64,000 nucleotides of DNA from Cunninghamia lanceolata (Eukaryota; Streptophyta; Pinopsida; Cupressales; Cupressaceae). Location: contig BSBN01000860.1 in assembly GCA_027924645.1 (NCBI GenBank), forward strand, positions 3,410,001 through 3,474,000, given 5' to 3'. The position numbers and the translations under genes were made by a program. Below, in pieces: positions 11,926 to 22,950 of the stretch; within the stretch, counting starts at the first letter, position 1; each line of letters begins with the position of its first letter. The notes below the pieces were generated by a model. The model was not told where the DNA came from and made no database searches. It saw only the letters and a list, made by a program, of their open reading frames with translations.

Positions 11926-12252
11926 GGGCCTTTTGAGAATGTTCTACGATAAGGAGGTATGACGTGGGTATTATGAAGGCTAGCCAATGTGATAGCAGTA
12001 TCACAGTAAAAGGCAAAGATGACTTTATGAATGGTAATAACATGATTTATTATGGAAAAATAAGAGTAGGAGTCATGGATACACAAATAAAACACTTAGA
12101 ACTTTTATGAAAATTCTGGTTCCAACAGATCCATTCACCATACATGGTGACTGTTTAGACATAGGACTTTAAAGTCCATGCACTGAACAGAGGAAAATAC
12201 TACATCAATTTTCAATGCCTGATGACATGTTTAAAGACATCTCTTCCTTTAA
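11926..12252. other. Spacer without recognisable gene
   Basis: No reading frame, repeat or signal that I recognise; it separates two tandem duplications. Confidence 0.5.
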
Positions 12253-12488
12253 CAACATTTGAAAAGGGAAGAAGCAGGTGGTCACCTAATTTGTGAAAGA
12301 ATGGTGATCACTTTCACTGGTAAGCTCATTATTGTTGCACTGGCAGAATTTGATAGATTTCTTCTCATTTCAACATTTGAAAAGGGAAGAAGCAGGTGGT
12401 CACCTAATTTGTGAAAGAATGGTGATCACTTTCACTGGTAAGCTCATTATTCTTGCATTGGCAAAATTTGATAGATTTCTTCTCATTT
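12253..12488. repeat. Tandem duplication, period 118 bp, near identical
   Basis: CAACATTTGAAAAGGGAAG starts at 12,253 and at 12,371. The two 118-bp copies differ at only a few positions (for example ATTGTTGCACTGGCAGAA versus ATTCTTGCATTGGCAAAA), so this duplication is younger than most of its surroundings. Confidence 0.95.
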
Positions 12489-12929
12489 AATTTGTAAAAT
12501 TGTAAGCAAAAGGTTTTCATTATAATATGAGCAAATTACAAGCATCCACATCATCCAAATTACAAGCATCATCATCATCATCAAATCATTTGTATATTTT
12601 TTCAGTCACTTTGGAGACAGTACAACAACATATAAACATGAAAATTAACACAACAGTTGAACACTGAAAAAAGGTTACCATTTAAGTACAGTCTTCTCCA
12701 TAATACTGCTTCATTATATTGAAAGTGGATGAGTGGGATGGGTGCAATCTATCTTCTTGCTAAGTCCCCTAAAATGCTTCAGAAAGAATTACTACCCTCC
12801 TTTTTTCTCTCGGGTCTTGGTCTCTCTTATATGCGAGAGGCAACAAGATACAAACCCGTTACAAAAAGACACGACTTTTGATAACTAATTATAACATGGA
12901 AGGCAAATGGATTAAGCAAATACTATACC
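12489..12929. other. AT-rich spacer
   Basis: A short (ATC)n run at about 12,570-12,582 and the second copy of the GGGTCTTGGTCTCTCTT block (12,815-12,863). No gene seen. Confidence 0.5.
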
Positions 12930-13913
12930 TTAAACACTAATACCTCAACCCTAAACCCTAATCCCTCGACCCTCGACCCTCAACCCTAATCCCTCATCCC
13001 TAAACCCTAAACACTATCCCTATTCCTAAACCCTGAACCCTCGACACTATACCTTAAACCCTAATTCCTCATCCCTAAACCCTCAACCCTATCCCTCAAC
13101 CCTCAACCCTTAAACCTTAAACCCTAAAACCTCAACCCTCGACACTATATCTTAAACCCTAATCCCTTAAGCCTCAACCCTAAAGCCTCAACCCTCAATC
13201 CTTAAACTTTCAACACTAAACCCTATCCGTCATCCCTAAACCCTTAACGCTATCCCTATTCCTAAACCCTCAACACTATACCTTAAATCCTAATCCCTTA
13301 TCCCTAAACTCTCAACCCGATCCCTCAACCCTTACACCTTAAACCCTAAAACCTATCCCTAAAACCTCAACCCTCGACACTATATCTTAAACCCTAATCC
13401 CTTAACCCTCAGTCATAAAGCCTCAACCCTCATTCCTTAAACCTTCAACACTAAACCCTCTCCCTAATCCCTATACCCTCGACACTCTACTTTAACCCTA
13501 ATCCCTCGACCCTCAAACCTATCCCTAAACCCTCAACTGACCTCAACCCTCAACCCTCAACGTCAAATCCTAATCCGTCAACCCTAAACCCTAATCCCTA
13601 TACCCTTGACACTCTACTTTAACACTAATCCCTCAACCCTCAACCTAATCCCTCAAACCTCAACCCTAACTCTAAACCCTCAACCCTCAACGTCAAACCC
13701 TAATCCATCAACCCTAAACCCTAAACCCTCAACACTATACCTTAAACCCTAATCCCTCAACCCTCAACCCTAAAGCCTAAACACTATCCCTATTCCTAAA
13801 CCCTCAACCCTATTCCGTCAACCCTAAACCCTAAACCCTCAACCCTCAACACTATACCTTAAACCCTAATCCCTAAACCCTAAACCTTAATCCCTCAACC
13901 CTAAACCCATTAG
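12930..13913. repeat. C-rich telomere-like minisatellite (CCCTAAA and variants)
   Basis: About 1 kb of heptamer-based repeats: CCCTAAA mixed with CCCTCAA, CCCTAAT, CCCTCGA, and higher-order blocks such as ACACTATACCTTAAACCCTA. The plant telomere unit is TTTAGGG/CCCTAAA. The heavy interspersion of variants makes this an interstitial, degenerate array rather than an active telomere. Confidence 0.9.
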
Positions 13914-14290
13914 AGAATAATGTCCTCGCGCATGGACCATGTCAAGTGCCCTCATCGATGTTGGTAAGAGATACATGGAAGGCAAATGGATTAGGTGGAT
14001 AGTGGATTATGATGTGGATTCTAAAGGGGAGAAAAGTGGATTATGTAGGGAAAATAGTGGATTATGATGTGGATTATGTCGGACTTATGCCAAAGCATGG
14101 ACCATAGGGATGGTATGTGGAAAGTATGTAGGATAGTGGATGAATAATGGTAGATTTATTGCGGAATGGAAGGGAACCATAACCAATGGTTGCACACATC
14201 GCGATAAACATTGAAGCTTGTGGAGGTGGTGTAGGGTGTAATGGAGATGTTTGCTTAGGAGATGGATGATGAAGGGCATTAGGAACCCAC
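13911..14290. repeat. Segmental repeat, copy A (~380 bp)
   Basis: It begins ATTAGAGAATAATGTCCTCG directly after the C-rich array and matches 15,023-15,407 over its whole length with scattered substitutions and small indels. Internal motif ATAGTGGATTATGATGTGGA is itself repeated. The minus strand has an open but low-complexity His/Pro-rich frame in this copy (14,414-14,085) that is not preserved well enough to call coding. Confidence 0.9.
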
Positions 14291-14644
14291 ATAGACTTGG
14301 GCATTTTATTACTTTTGTTTTGCTTGTGGGATGGAATGTTTTGACACTTTTGAGCGGAATGGGAATTTGAGATGGGAGTAGATGGTTAGGATTTTTTAGA
14401 GGTAGATGCCTCATTTAACTTGATTTCTTGTTGCTTAGGTACCATACCATTTTGGTTTTGGACTTTGCTTGTGGAGGTATGGGCTTGGATAACTTTTTGG
14501 ATTGATTTTTCTTTGACTCTTTGTTTTTATGTCCTAAGGCACGAGGACCCTTAGGATGTTTGGCTTTATCAGTAGAGGCATCTAATTTTGCATTTCTGGA
14601 TCCCTTGGGGATGGTGGAATGATTGGAAGCTTTAAGTTTAGCTT
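14291..14644 (-). pseudogene. Lys/Pro-rich coding-like remnant between telomere-like arrays
   Basis: Read on the minus strand, this stretch gives a low-complexity basic sequence (for example KGPRALGHKNKESKK) from about 14,640 down to 14,430. I do not recognise it. It could be the disordered part of a captured gene or simply a chance open frame in a G/T-rich strand. Confidence 0.25.
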
Positions 14645-14990
14645 TAAGATTAGGGTTGAGGGATTAGGGTTTAAGGTACAGTGTTGAGGGTTGAGGGTTT
14701 AGGGTTTAGGGTTTAGGGTTGAGGGTTTAGGGCTGAGGGATTAGGGTTTAGTGTTGAGGGATTAGAGTTTAAGGTATAGTGTTTAGGGTCGAAGGTTTAG
14801 GGTTTAGTGTTGAGGGATTAGAGTTTAAGGTATAGTGTTTAGGGTTGAGGGTTTAAGGATAGGGTTTAGGGTTCAAGGTTTAAGGGTTGAGGCTTCAGGC
14901 TTTAGGGATAGCATTTATGATTAAGGGATTAGGGTTTAGAGTGGAGTGATTAGGGTTTAAGGTATAGTGTTTAGGGTCGAGGGTTGAAGG
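14645..14990. repeat. G-rich telomere-like minisatellite (TTTAGGG and variants)
   Basis: About 345 bp of TTTAGGG, TTGAGGG and ATTAGGG units with higher-order blocks such as GGTTTAAGGTATAGTGTTTA, which is the reverse complement of the blocks in the C-rich array at 12,930-13,913. The two arrays are therefore in inverted orientation about a 730-bp core. Confidence 0.9.
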
Positions 14991-15022
14991 TTGCGTTACA
15001 ATGCACTGAAAGGTTATAGTCC

Positions 15023-15407
15023 CATTAGAGAATGATGTCCTCGTGCATGGACCATGTCGAGTGCCCTCATCGATGTTGGTAAGGGATACATGGACAGCAA
15101 ATAGATTAGGCAGATAGTGGATTATGGCGTGGATTCTAGAGGGTAGAAAAGTGAATTATGACGTGGATTATGTAGGGAAAATAGTGGATTATGATGTGGA
15201 TTATCTCAGACTTATACCAAAGCATGGACCATAGGGATGGTATGTGGAGGGTATGTAGGATAGTGGATGAATGATGGTAGATTTATTGTGGAAAGGAAGG
15301 GAACCATAACCAATGGCTGCACACATCCCCATAAATGTTGAAGCTTGTGATGCATAGGTGGTGTAGGGTGCAATGGAGATGTTTGCTTAGGAGATGGATG
15401 ATGATGG
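15023..15407. repeat. Segmental repeat, copy B, interrupted by a CACTA-like insertion
   Basis: Direct-orientation copy of 13,911-14,290, starting ATTAGAGAATGATGTCCTCG and ending GGAGATGGATGATGATGG, where the element at 15,408 starts. After the element's right end the flank reads GGGCATTGG, weakly matching the continuation of copy A (GGGCATTAGG), which fits insertion into an existing copy. Confidence 0.85.
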
Positions 15408-17446
15408 CACTAAATTAGGTGCACTTCACGCCAGTTTTGGCGTCCCAAAGAGATTACATTTAGGGCTGAAAGTTGGCGTAAAAGTCAGCGTTAGAGATGC
15501 CGACTAATGAATCAAAAAAAAAAATCACGCCAGTGTTAAAACATACCACACAAAAAAAACACAGATAAGTTAATACATTTAAGTCGACAACACAGTGTAC
15601 TCTACCTCTGTTTTAGGTTTCCTGCTAAGAATTGTAGGTTGCGAAGCGACGACTTTATTAGGTCAAAAACGAAAGTTACTGAAAAGTCTCTACAACGGAT
15701 CTGTGAATTTGTATTTTATTTATTTTTGGTTCTAGACATCTAGAAGATAAAAAATTGCTTTAGCTAGCTACTAAATTTGGGGTTTCTAGCTACCTCAGCC
15801 ATTCAATCAAGCTTGTTCGTCTGCCTTTTAGCAAGTAAGTTCCAATTGTTGAGCAATTAACTCTTGACCTAGGTTTTTATCGATTTTGATATAATTTTGA
15901 GCTCAAAGAAAGTTTTTCTAAGATGTTGTACTCACACTTTAGGGTAAATTTGAGTAGTAATGTTGTTAATTATCCTTGCTTGCAGTATAAGTTGCATTTA
16001 CCATTTTTGGAAGGCTTGTCGAATAAGGTCTCTTTGTACATCATACCAAAATACAAGCTATAAAGATTTGTTTTGGCTACATATTTGTTTTTGGCTACAA
16101 TTGGTCAAGCACGCTGTTAATTCATACTTGGCTACGATTGCCTCCATAGACTGGATGAAAATAATTTGCCCTAGGTCACATCAAAATGTAAAGCAATAGA
16201 GGGAAGGGAGCAAACTCAATCAGGTAATTCACTGTCAATTTATAGATTTGTAAATGTTTCCATTGTTTCTTTGATTTTTAGTATTTAGTTTTCTATTTCT
16301 AAATTTAAAAGAAGAAATTTATTTTATATATAGGGACATGAGACTGACAAAGATAAAGAGGCATTGGCTTCCATATTAGGGGTAGAGGTAGTGAACAAGT
16401 TGGATGGTGTTGACTTGACAATGCTTTCCAGATACATAGAAAAATGATCTAGTAAATCCCCTGAAACATTGCAACCAAATCAACAGTGTCAAAGGGAATC
16501 AATTGATTCCCCAACCAGTCATGGATCGGGCAAAAGATATAGGAGGAAATCAATAACAGTAACCTCTAGGAATGTGGAACATGGAGTAGAGGCTTCCAAT
16601 GTCCTAGCCACTCCTGTGACACAGACTTCTTCGACCACCACGCCATGTTTTGCATCTTGCATTGGTAGCTACGATACCAAGATAGAATACGATGTGGTTT
16701 CAGGGGAAGTCCGAATGACAGATGCTAGAAAAATGTTTGTGAATAGGTTGAAGGAATCATGCCTTCAATAGTTCATAGACCATCTACATTTGCCATTCTC
16801 AAAGATACCCATGCACCTACAAAAAGCAGTTATCGAAGACATGGAGACTGAATTTGGCACAGGTTGGTCTGTAAAGAAAATAAAGCTACGAATGTCTCAA
16901 AACTGCAAGAGATTTCGGTGCAACCAAACAAAAAACATAAAAAAACCCCTCCCGAGCAAAGGCTCAAGAAAAGGCCAATTGATGTAAGTCTCAAAGTATG
17001 GAAAGAGCTTGTAAAAGCATATGAGAAGTCTGATACACGGAGGAAGTCTGGTGAGGAGAGTACGCAGGTATTTGAATTTGTTCATAAGATTATATCAAAT
17101 TTATTAAACGATTTTTAAATTTTATTTGTGCATAATTAAATTGAATTAGTATATGTTTTAGGACAAGGCCTCCAAGGCTCAGCTTGACAAACTTCGTGCC
17201 ACTTATCACAGTGGCCAGAAAGGTTTACAGGCCTTGATCTGTACATTTGTAAGTATATTTAATATGTTAAATGATATTTTTTTTATTTCCTAGGAAAAAT
17301 TAAATGATTGCATATTAATTACTTTAACTAGTCCATGTGCCATGTTTTGACAGGAGGAGAAATATGGCCGACAACCAATGCAATTTGAAAAGGAAATGTT
17401 ACAAAGCAAAAAGTGGACCGATTTTGTAATCTGGATGGAGAATGAG

Positions 17447-19690
17447 GTATCAATAGTTGATTTTCAATAAATTAGTTGGATATTGTTTTGTTAATATGTC
17501 AATTTGCATTTCTTGTGTTGAGTTTCAATAATCTTTGAAGATGTTATCTATAGAGTGATACTTGAGAAAAACAGTTATAGTTGTACTCTGTTTGTTGTGT
17601 TTGGTTTCTATTGGTCTTCTTGTCTTTTTGACTCAAGTGGATTGTTATTCATAGGTCACTTATTATTCTTGTTGATCATGTGGATGTAGTTATCATTGAG
17701 TTTTCAGGTGGTTTCCTAAGTGAACAAACCAAAGGATTTATCTCAAGTCTTTGTTTCCTAACCTTTTTATTATAAGACTTAAAGGGGGGCATGCATTACA
17801 GTTACGTTGTTGGTTATATTTCAAACCTTTGAAATATATTAGTGGACATTTAAATTTTAATATGCACATTTTTTTTGTTGAGAAGGAGCCATCATTGGTA
17901 GTAAGCATTAACTCTCCTCTGCCATAATAGCTTTGGGAAGTACTAGTCTTTAATGTGCTTGGTTTTGGGGTATGTGAGGGAGAAAAGGAAGGAGTGGGGA
18001 ACCATTTTGGGGGGGATTTCTTCTTTTAGCCTTGGGGTCGAGGAAGGAAGGTTGATGGTTGGACTATAAGTGATTTAGAGGAAGGGAGACTTTGGGTGTG
18101 CTCATCATGTTGGTTGAGTGTCTTGTTGTTTGGGTTGGAGACTAAGATTCAAATCACTAATTGGTCTTCTTCAACTAAGCTAACCTTTCTTTGAAGTAAA
18201 GCTCCTTGTCATCCATTCTTGTAAAATTACACTGACCATTTTGGTGAAACATTTCCTTTAACTTGTGTAATTGTATGTGGTCTTGTGAAAGCCTATGCTA
18301 AAGGGTTTGGATGATGAAAATATTGTTAACTGTGAGAGTTCAGACTTAAGATCATGGGACTTACAAACTGTGGCAAACTATTGGTTATTGTGTTTTGGAT
18401 TTCTATCATGAAGGAAGCTACATTAATTTGGTCACAGTTTGAGGTGGAGTTTCAAACCTTGGCTAGAATTGCTAGAATGCTCTCATTGCAACATACCACA
18501 AGTCTTGAGGAAACCTGGCCTGGTTCATGGTTATCTTTTTTGACATGGTTGTAAACCCTAATGGTGTTGGTATTTCACCTATAAATGTCCACTCTCTCAA
18601 TTGTGGTTGTGAGGTCTTCTTTGGATTAATAATGCCACTCCTAGGTGGGCTTTAGGGATGGTTTTGGATCCTTGGTTTAGGTCAACTTGCCCCCCAACAC
18701 TCCCTCCAAGGTTATGAGGTTTGCATTACTGAAGCCACAATGGAATACAATGTTGAAACAACACTACATGATTGTATTTGATTACCAGTTGACTCTTGGA
18801 AAGAATGGGTTTTGTCAATTGCATACAGTTGTGTAACATTACAATAGTTGTATTGTACTTGTAACTAGAACAGTCTATTGTGAAGGCATTCGTTTGATGA
18901 GAATGACCTTTGAGTTCATTGTAATGACTTGCACTAACTTAGAAATGTGATTTCAAACTAGTATTTATTAAATTGGAGACTGTTTGTGAACAAATTTATC
19001 TTAGTATGGACTTCCCTGTGTTTGAATGTCTGAGCACTACCCATAAAATAGTAGATATTATGTACTTGTGATCACTGCGTCATTTGGATAGAGGACTCAT
19101 GAATGGAATAGAGGACCTTCTGTTTCATTGTCCATAAGATCATAAGGGTTGATTAAGTTATTGTGCATGGATGTAAATGGAAACTTTAAGCTCTCCGAAG
19201 GCTTGCTTATTGTTTGTAAAGTAGCATTAATTTCTTATTTTAACTGTGGAAACATCTTGTGGACACTAGTATGGTGTTGACTAAGGAATTATCTTGTAAA
19301 CACTAGAAAGGTCTATGCATGTTAATCATAGACTATAACCCTACATTTGGAAGGAAATTGTTACTGTAGATGTGATATATACTATACAATGGTATATGGT
19401 CTATGGCATGACATATTTAGTAGGAGGTACCTTCAGATTTTTGTAGCATCATGTCTGGGCTAAGGTACCGTAAAGTTAAGTGTGCATTGTATGGTGTTAT
19501 TGTATTGGAGGTTGCTGTATGCAAATCTACAGTGATATAAGGAGACTCGACTCTTGTCATTTCATTGCACAAAGTGAGTGACAAAATAACTACCTAGTTT
19601 AAAATTGGCCCTTCTTTAAGCAATATATGTAGTAATGAGACTTATGATTCTTGAAAATGAGAAGCATCCTTCTCCCCATACACCCTGCTA
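17447..19690. other. First part of the long TNPA-like intron
   Basis: About 2.2 kb without a coherent reading frame. T/G-rich on the plus strand. No repeats or known element ends recognised. Confidence 0.5.
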
Positions 19691-20172
19691 ACTAGGGCGT
19701 CTTTGTTTACGTGCATGGTTGACCTCCTTGTCGTTGCTGGCTATCTTGAAGACACCCTAAATTTTATCATTGAGATACCTATTAAATCTGTGCTGGTTGT
19801 ATGCATGTGTTTTCTTGGTGCATGTAGATCACATATGAATATAGGCTTAGGAATATTTACAGCAACATTGCTTTTTGATTCGGATCCTAAAAATGTTGCA
19901 CAACTTATGTTCTTCTCTCAAACATCTATCCACAAGTGGGCAAGTGTGGTGAGGTAAGGAGATTGATGAAAGATAGAGAATTAAAAAAATGCTGGGATGC
20001 AGTTGGATTGAAGGGCATAAAATGGTACATGCTTTTTTGTGTAGGAGACAGATCACATCCATAGACAAAGGAGACCTATGCAAAGTTGGAGAAATTAGCT
20101 TGGAAGATGAAGGATGCAAGGTATTTTCCAGATTCAAGAATTTACTTAATGCTGTGGAAGGATGGGAAAAAT
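19691..20172 (+). pseudogene. PPR gene fragment (E/E+ end of a PLS-type PPR protein) inside the CACTA intron
   Basis: The piece from 19,691 encodes TCMVDLLVVAG, IEIPIKS, CFLGACRSHMNIGLG and DPKNVAQL; after a frame change it continues near 19,960-20,170 with MKDRELKK, GCSWIEGHKMVHAF and later KNLLNAVEGW. This is the conserved C-terminal part of plant PPR proteins (canonical CMVDLLGRAG, LLGACR.H.N.ELG, GCSWIE..VHAF), which bind organellar RNA. The rest of the gene is missing and the frame is broken, so it is a captured or retroposed fragment. Confidence 0.75.
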
Positions 20173-20984
20173 AATTATTTCTCTGCCACCATGGTGAAAA
20201 GCTGGCAATTGAATTTGGTTTGTTAAACATGCCCCATGGAACAACTATTAGACCTTTATCTTAAGGTTACTCATGAACCTTAAGATAAATAATTATTGAA
20301 AAAAAACTGTGCATTCATGAATGACATGTAAGAGAATTTAATCAACTGCTACTTAAAAACTCTTTAATGTTTCTGTCTAATGCAGGTTATTAGATTAATA
20401 GTGAAAAAGAACATACATTGACCACGCAATTTGTGGCACTTAAGGTTATGTAATAGAATTTACAGTTGATAGTTAAATTGTATAACAATTTTTTTATGAT
20501 CTTTAGTAACGTTTATTAGAATTGTTGCATGTTTTACAAAATTGGAATGACATATTAGCTGTAACTTTTTTGAAATTTTATTATGGTATGTGCAATTTGA
20601 TATGATGTAATATGATTATGGTTTCGTTTCATATGTTGGAATATTAGATATATAATAGAAAAATAAATTATTACATGAAATAAATAATAACTTTTCATTT
20701 AATTTAATTTTTTTTTGCAGAACACAGGTCTTCTAGAAGATGAAGATGATCTTGATGATATAGATCCAGATTATATTGGTTTTGGTACATATCACATGGC
20801 AGAGGATGATGATGATGTAGATACAGAAGACAACGAGGCCAATGACAATGATGATGAAGATCATCATCATCATCATCATCATCATCATGATCACGATGGT
20901 GATGATGATGATGAGGCAGTTGCTGGTATTAACTAGTGACATTCATGATCATATAGACTGCAGCATGGATCATTGTTGATTTAT

Positions 20985-21240
20985 CGTTATGATGCCTCTT
21001 TTCATGGTTACTATCATATGTATCATTTTCATGGCCTACAGTACCATATTATTGAGTTGTATCATTTTCACATGTATCAATTTGATTTATATCATTTAGA
21101 CATGTATCATCTTGACTTGTATCATTTTGAGTTACATAATTTATCATTTTTACTTATATCATTTGTACATGTATCATTTTGACTTATGTTGACTATTGGA
21201 CATGTATCATTTTGACATGTTATTGATCTACTGGCATATT
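20985..21240. repeat. Degenerate ~18-21 bp tandem repeat
   Basis: About ten units built on GTATCATTTTGACTT / ACATGTATCATTTTGAC just 3' of the TNPA-like stop codon. It forms part of the repeat-rich 3' end of the CACTA-like element. Confidence 0.7.
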
Positions 21241-21489
21241 TGACTTTCACTTGTTTTAGTTATATATGATGATGATCTTATCAGTATTGACTTGTCAATT
21301 TATATATATTGAAAGTGGTTGATGATTTTTGGATGGATATTTATTAAGTATTGATGATTTTAATTTACTGCAGGATGGATGCTGTAAAATTCAATTAAAT
21401 TATAGATATTTGACTCACTTGTTTTAATTATAGATGATGATCATGTTATAATAATTATCTTATTTTTTTATATAATTATCTTGTTAAAT

Positions 21490-22260
21490 TGGATGCAAAA
21501 CCCAAAGCAACAAAGGAGGTCATAATGGAAGTAAAACTTGGCATCAATTAGGAAGCTAAAAAAGAAGCTATTTTAGATGCCATACAAGAAGCAAAATACG
21601 AAGCACGACTGAGAGCAAAACTAGAAGCAAAAATGAGAGCAGACATGGAAGCAAAACTGGAAGCTAAATTGGGTGCCAAATCCGGCACTAAATTGGAAGC
21701 AAAAATGGAAGTAAATCTATAAGCAAAACCCGAAGCAAACCTGGAAGCAAAATTGAAAGCAACATTGGAAGCAAACTTGGAAGCCAAACTAGAAGCAACG
21801 CAAGAAGCCAAACCAGAAGCAAAATCGGAAGCCAAAGTGGAAGCCAAATCCGGTGCTAAATTGGAAGCAAATTTGGAAGGAAAATGGGAAGCAAATTTGG
21901 AAGGAAAATGGGAAGCAAAACTGGAAGCAAAACCATAAGCAAAACTGGAAGCAACACAAGAAGCAAATCTGGAAGCAAAATGGGAAGTGAAATTGGAAGC
22001 AAAACTAGAAGCAAACCTGGAAGCAAAACTAGAAGCAAACCTAGAAGCAACACAAGAAACAAAACCAGAAGCCAAATTGGAAGCCAAATTGGGTGCCAAA
22101 TCCGGTGCTAAATTGGAAGCAAATCTAGAAGCAAAATCAGAAGCAACACTAGAAGCAAAACAAGAAGCAAACCCGGAAGCCAAACCAGAACCAAAATTGG
22201 AAGTCAAATTAGGTGTCAAATCTGACGCTAAATCCGACGCCAAATCCAGTTGTTGCTTTC
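21490..22260. repeat. 12-bp-period minisatellite in the 3' part of the CACTA-like element
   Basis: Roughly sixty units of the type CTGGAAGCAAAA / TTGGAAGCCAAA, with interspersed AAATCCGGTGCT units, passing into GGCGCTAAATC motifs toward the terminus. Because the period is 12 bp, frames stay open on both strands: the plus strand gives LEAKLEAN-type repeats and the minus strand a 272-codon frame (22,366-21,548) of SFASNLAS-type repeats. I treat both as by-products of the array; it most likely serves as a subterminal protein-binding region. Confidence 0.9.
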
Positions 22261-22433
22261 CGGCGCTACAGTCAGCGCAAAAGTCGGTGCTAAATCCGGC
22301 GCAAAATCTAGCGCGGAAGTAAGCATGCAAATTTGTGACGAGTTTTGCGCCAGATAAAGTATCCAATTTCTAAGCTCAATTGCACTAAAATTCAGCGCTA
22401 TTTTAGGTGCTAATAGCCTATTCTATTGTAGTG

Positions 22434-22950
22434 TATGGGCATTGGAGAAGGGGCACACAATGTGTGTCCAACTCGAGATACAATGTACACCTGGGATTGT
22501 CCTAGCCAAGGTTGTTTCTTGGGAAGAATGTGTGTTGGTTTTGAGTAATAATTTGTTCCTCTTGGAATGCTCCATAGCTATGAGGGCCAAGACTACTGAA
22601 ATATTCTTAGGGTGGGAGTGGCCGATCCAAGTTCTTTGATTCAAATAAGTACTGAACTTATTGTTAATAAAAGATATTGGAATTATTATATGTATGGTTT
22701 TTGATGTTAATACGATTATGAGATCATGTTATTCAACTTGCTTTGTAAATTATTTTCTTTAGAGTTCTTATTAAATTATCACATGTAATTTACATTTGTT
22801 ATTTATATCTAGTTTAATATCATTGTGTATTCTAAATTATCCTGATAGTAAATATGAATTATAATAAATCCACTACAAGTAGTTAAATAAATATGGGAGA
22901 AAAGTAGCATTACATGTGCCTTGCAACCCATTTTTTTGTGTTGCTTGGCT
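22434..22950. other. Spacer between CACTA-like element and LINE
   Basis: A 65-73 codon open stretch occurs on each strand at 22,423-22,644, but neither matches anything I recognise. No terminal repeat seen. Confidence 0.45.

Larger units (their letters stand above)
16336..20936 (+). pseudogene. TNPA-like (Transposase_24/Ptta-type) CACTA accessory gene, four exons, decayed
   Basis: Exons: 16,336-17,067 (donor CAG|GTATTT), 17,162-17,248, 17,354-17,446 and 20,721-20,936, all with AG acceptors and GT donors. The third intron is 3.27 kb. Exon 1 ends with the typical region VSLKVWKELVKAYEKSDTRR; exon 2 has DKASKAQLDKLRATYHSG; exon 3 has GRQPMQFEKEMLQSKKW; exon 4 is Asp/Glu-rich with nine consecutive His codons. 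This order matches plant proteins of the En/Spm accessory (DNA-binding) type. Exon 1 carries a TGA and a TAG and a one-base frame slip near 16,950 (CCCCTCCCGAGC), so this copy is probably non-functional. The start codon is not certain. Confidence 0.6.
15408..22433 (+). mobile_element. CACTA-like non-autonomous transposon carrying a TNPA-like gene and a PPR fragment
   Basis: The left end CACTAAATTAGG and the inverted right end (CACTACAATAGA when read from the right) share the CACTA terminus and 9 of the first 12 bases. Both subterminal zones hold motifs of the type GGCGYAAAA / GCGCCAAAA, as in CACTA elements whose TNPA binds subterminal repeats. Inside lie a plus-strand TNPA-like gene (16,336-20,936), a PPR gene fragment, and repeat arrays near the right end; there is no TNP2 transposase. 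The flanks do not give a clean 3-bp TSD at the CACTA edges; ATGG is found on both sides only if one extra base follows TAGTG. Confidence 0.65.

Noticed and set aside
12930..13913. True telomere or chromosome end
   Set aside because: Heptamers are heavily degenerate and mixed with other units, and the DNA continues for tens of kilobases on both sides.
13911..14414. His/Pro-rich minus-strand protein in segment copy A
   Set aside because: Not preserved in copy B (indels change frame), so it is unlikely to be coding.
21548..22366. 272-codon minus-strand reading frame (Ser/Ala/Phe-rich)
   Set aside because: It follows entirely from the 12-bp repeat unit having no stop in that frame; no start context, homology or codon signal supports a protein. 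Kept only as a finding about the array.
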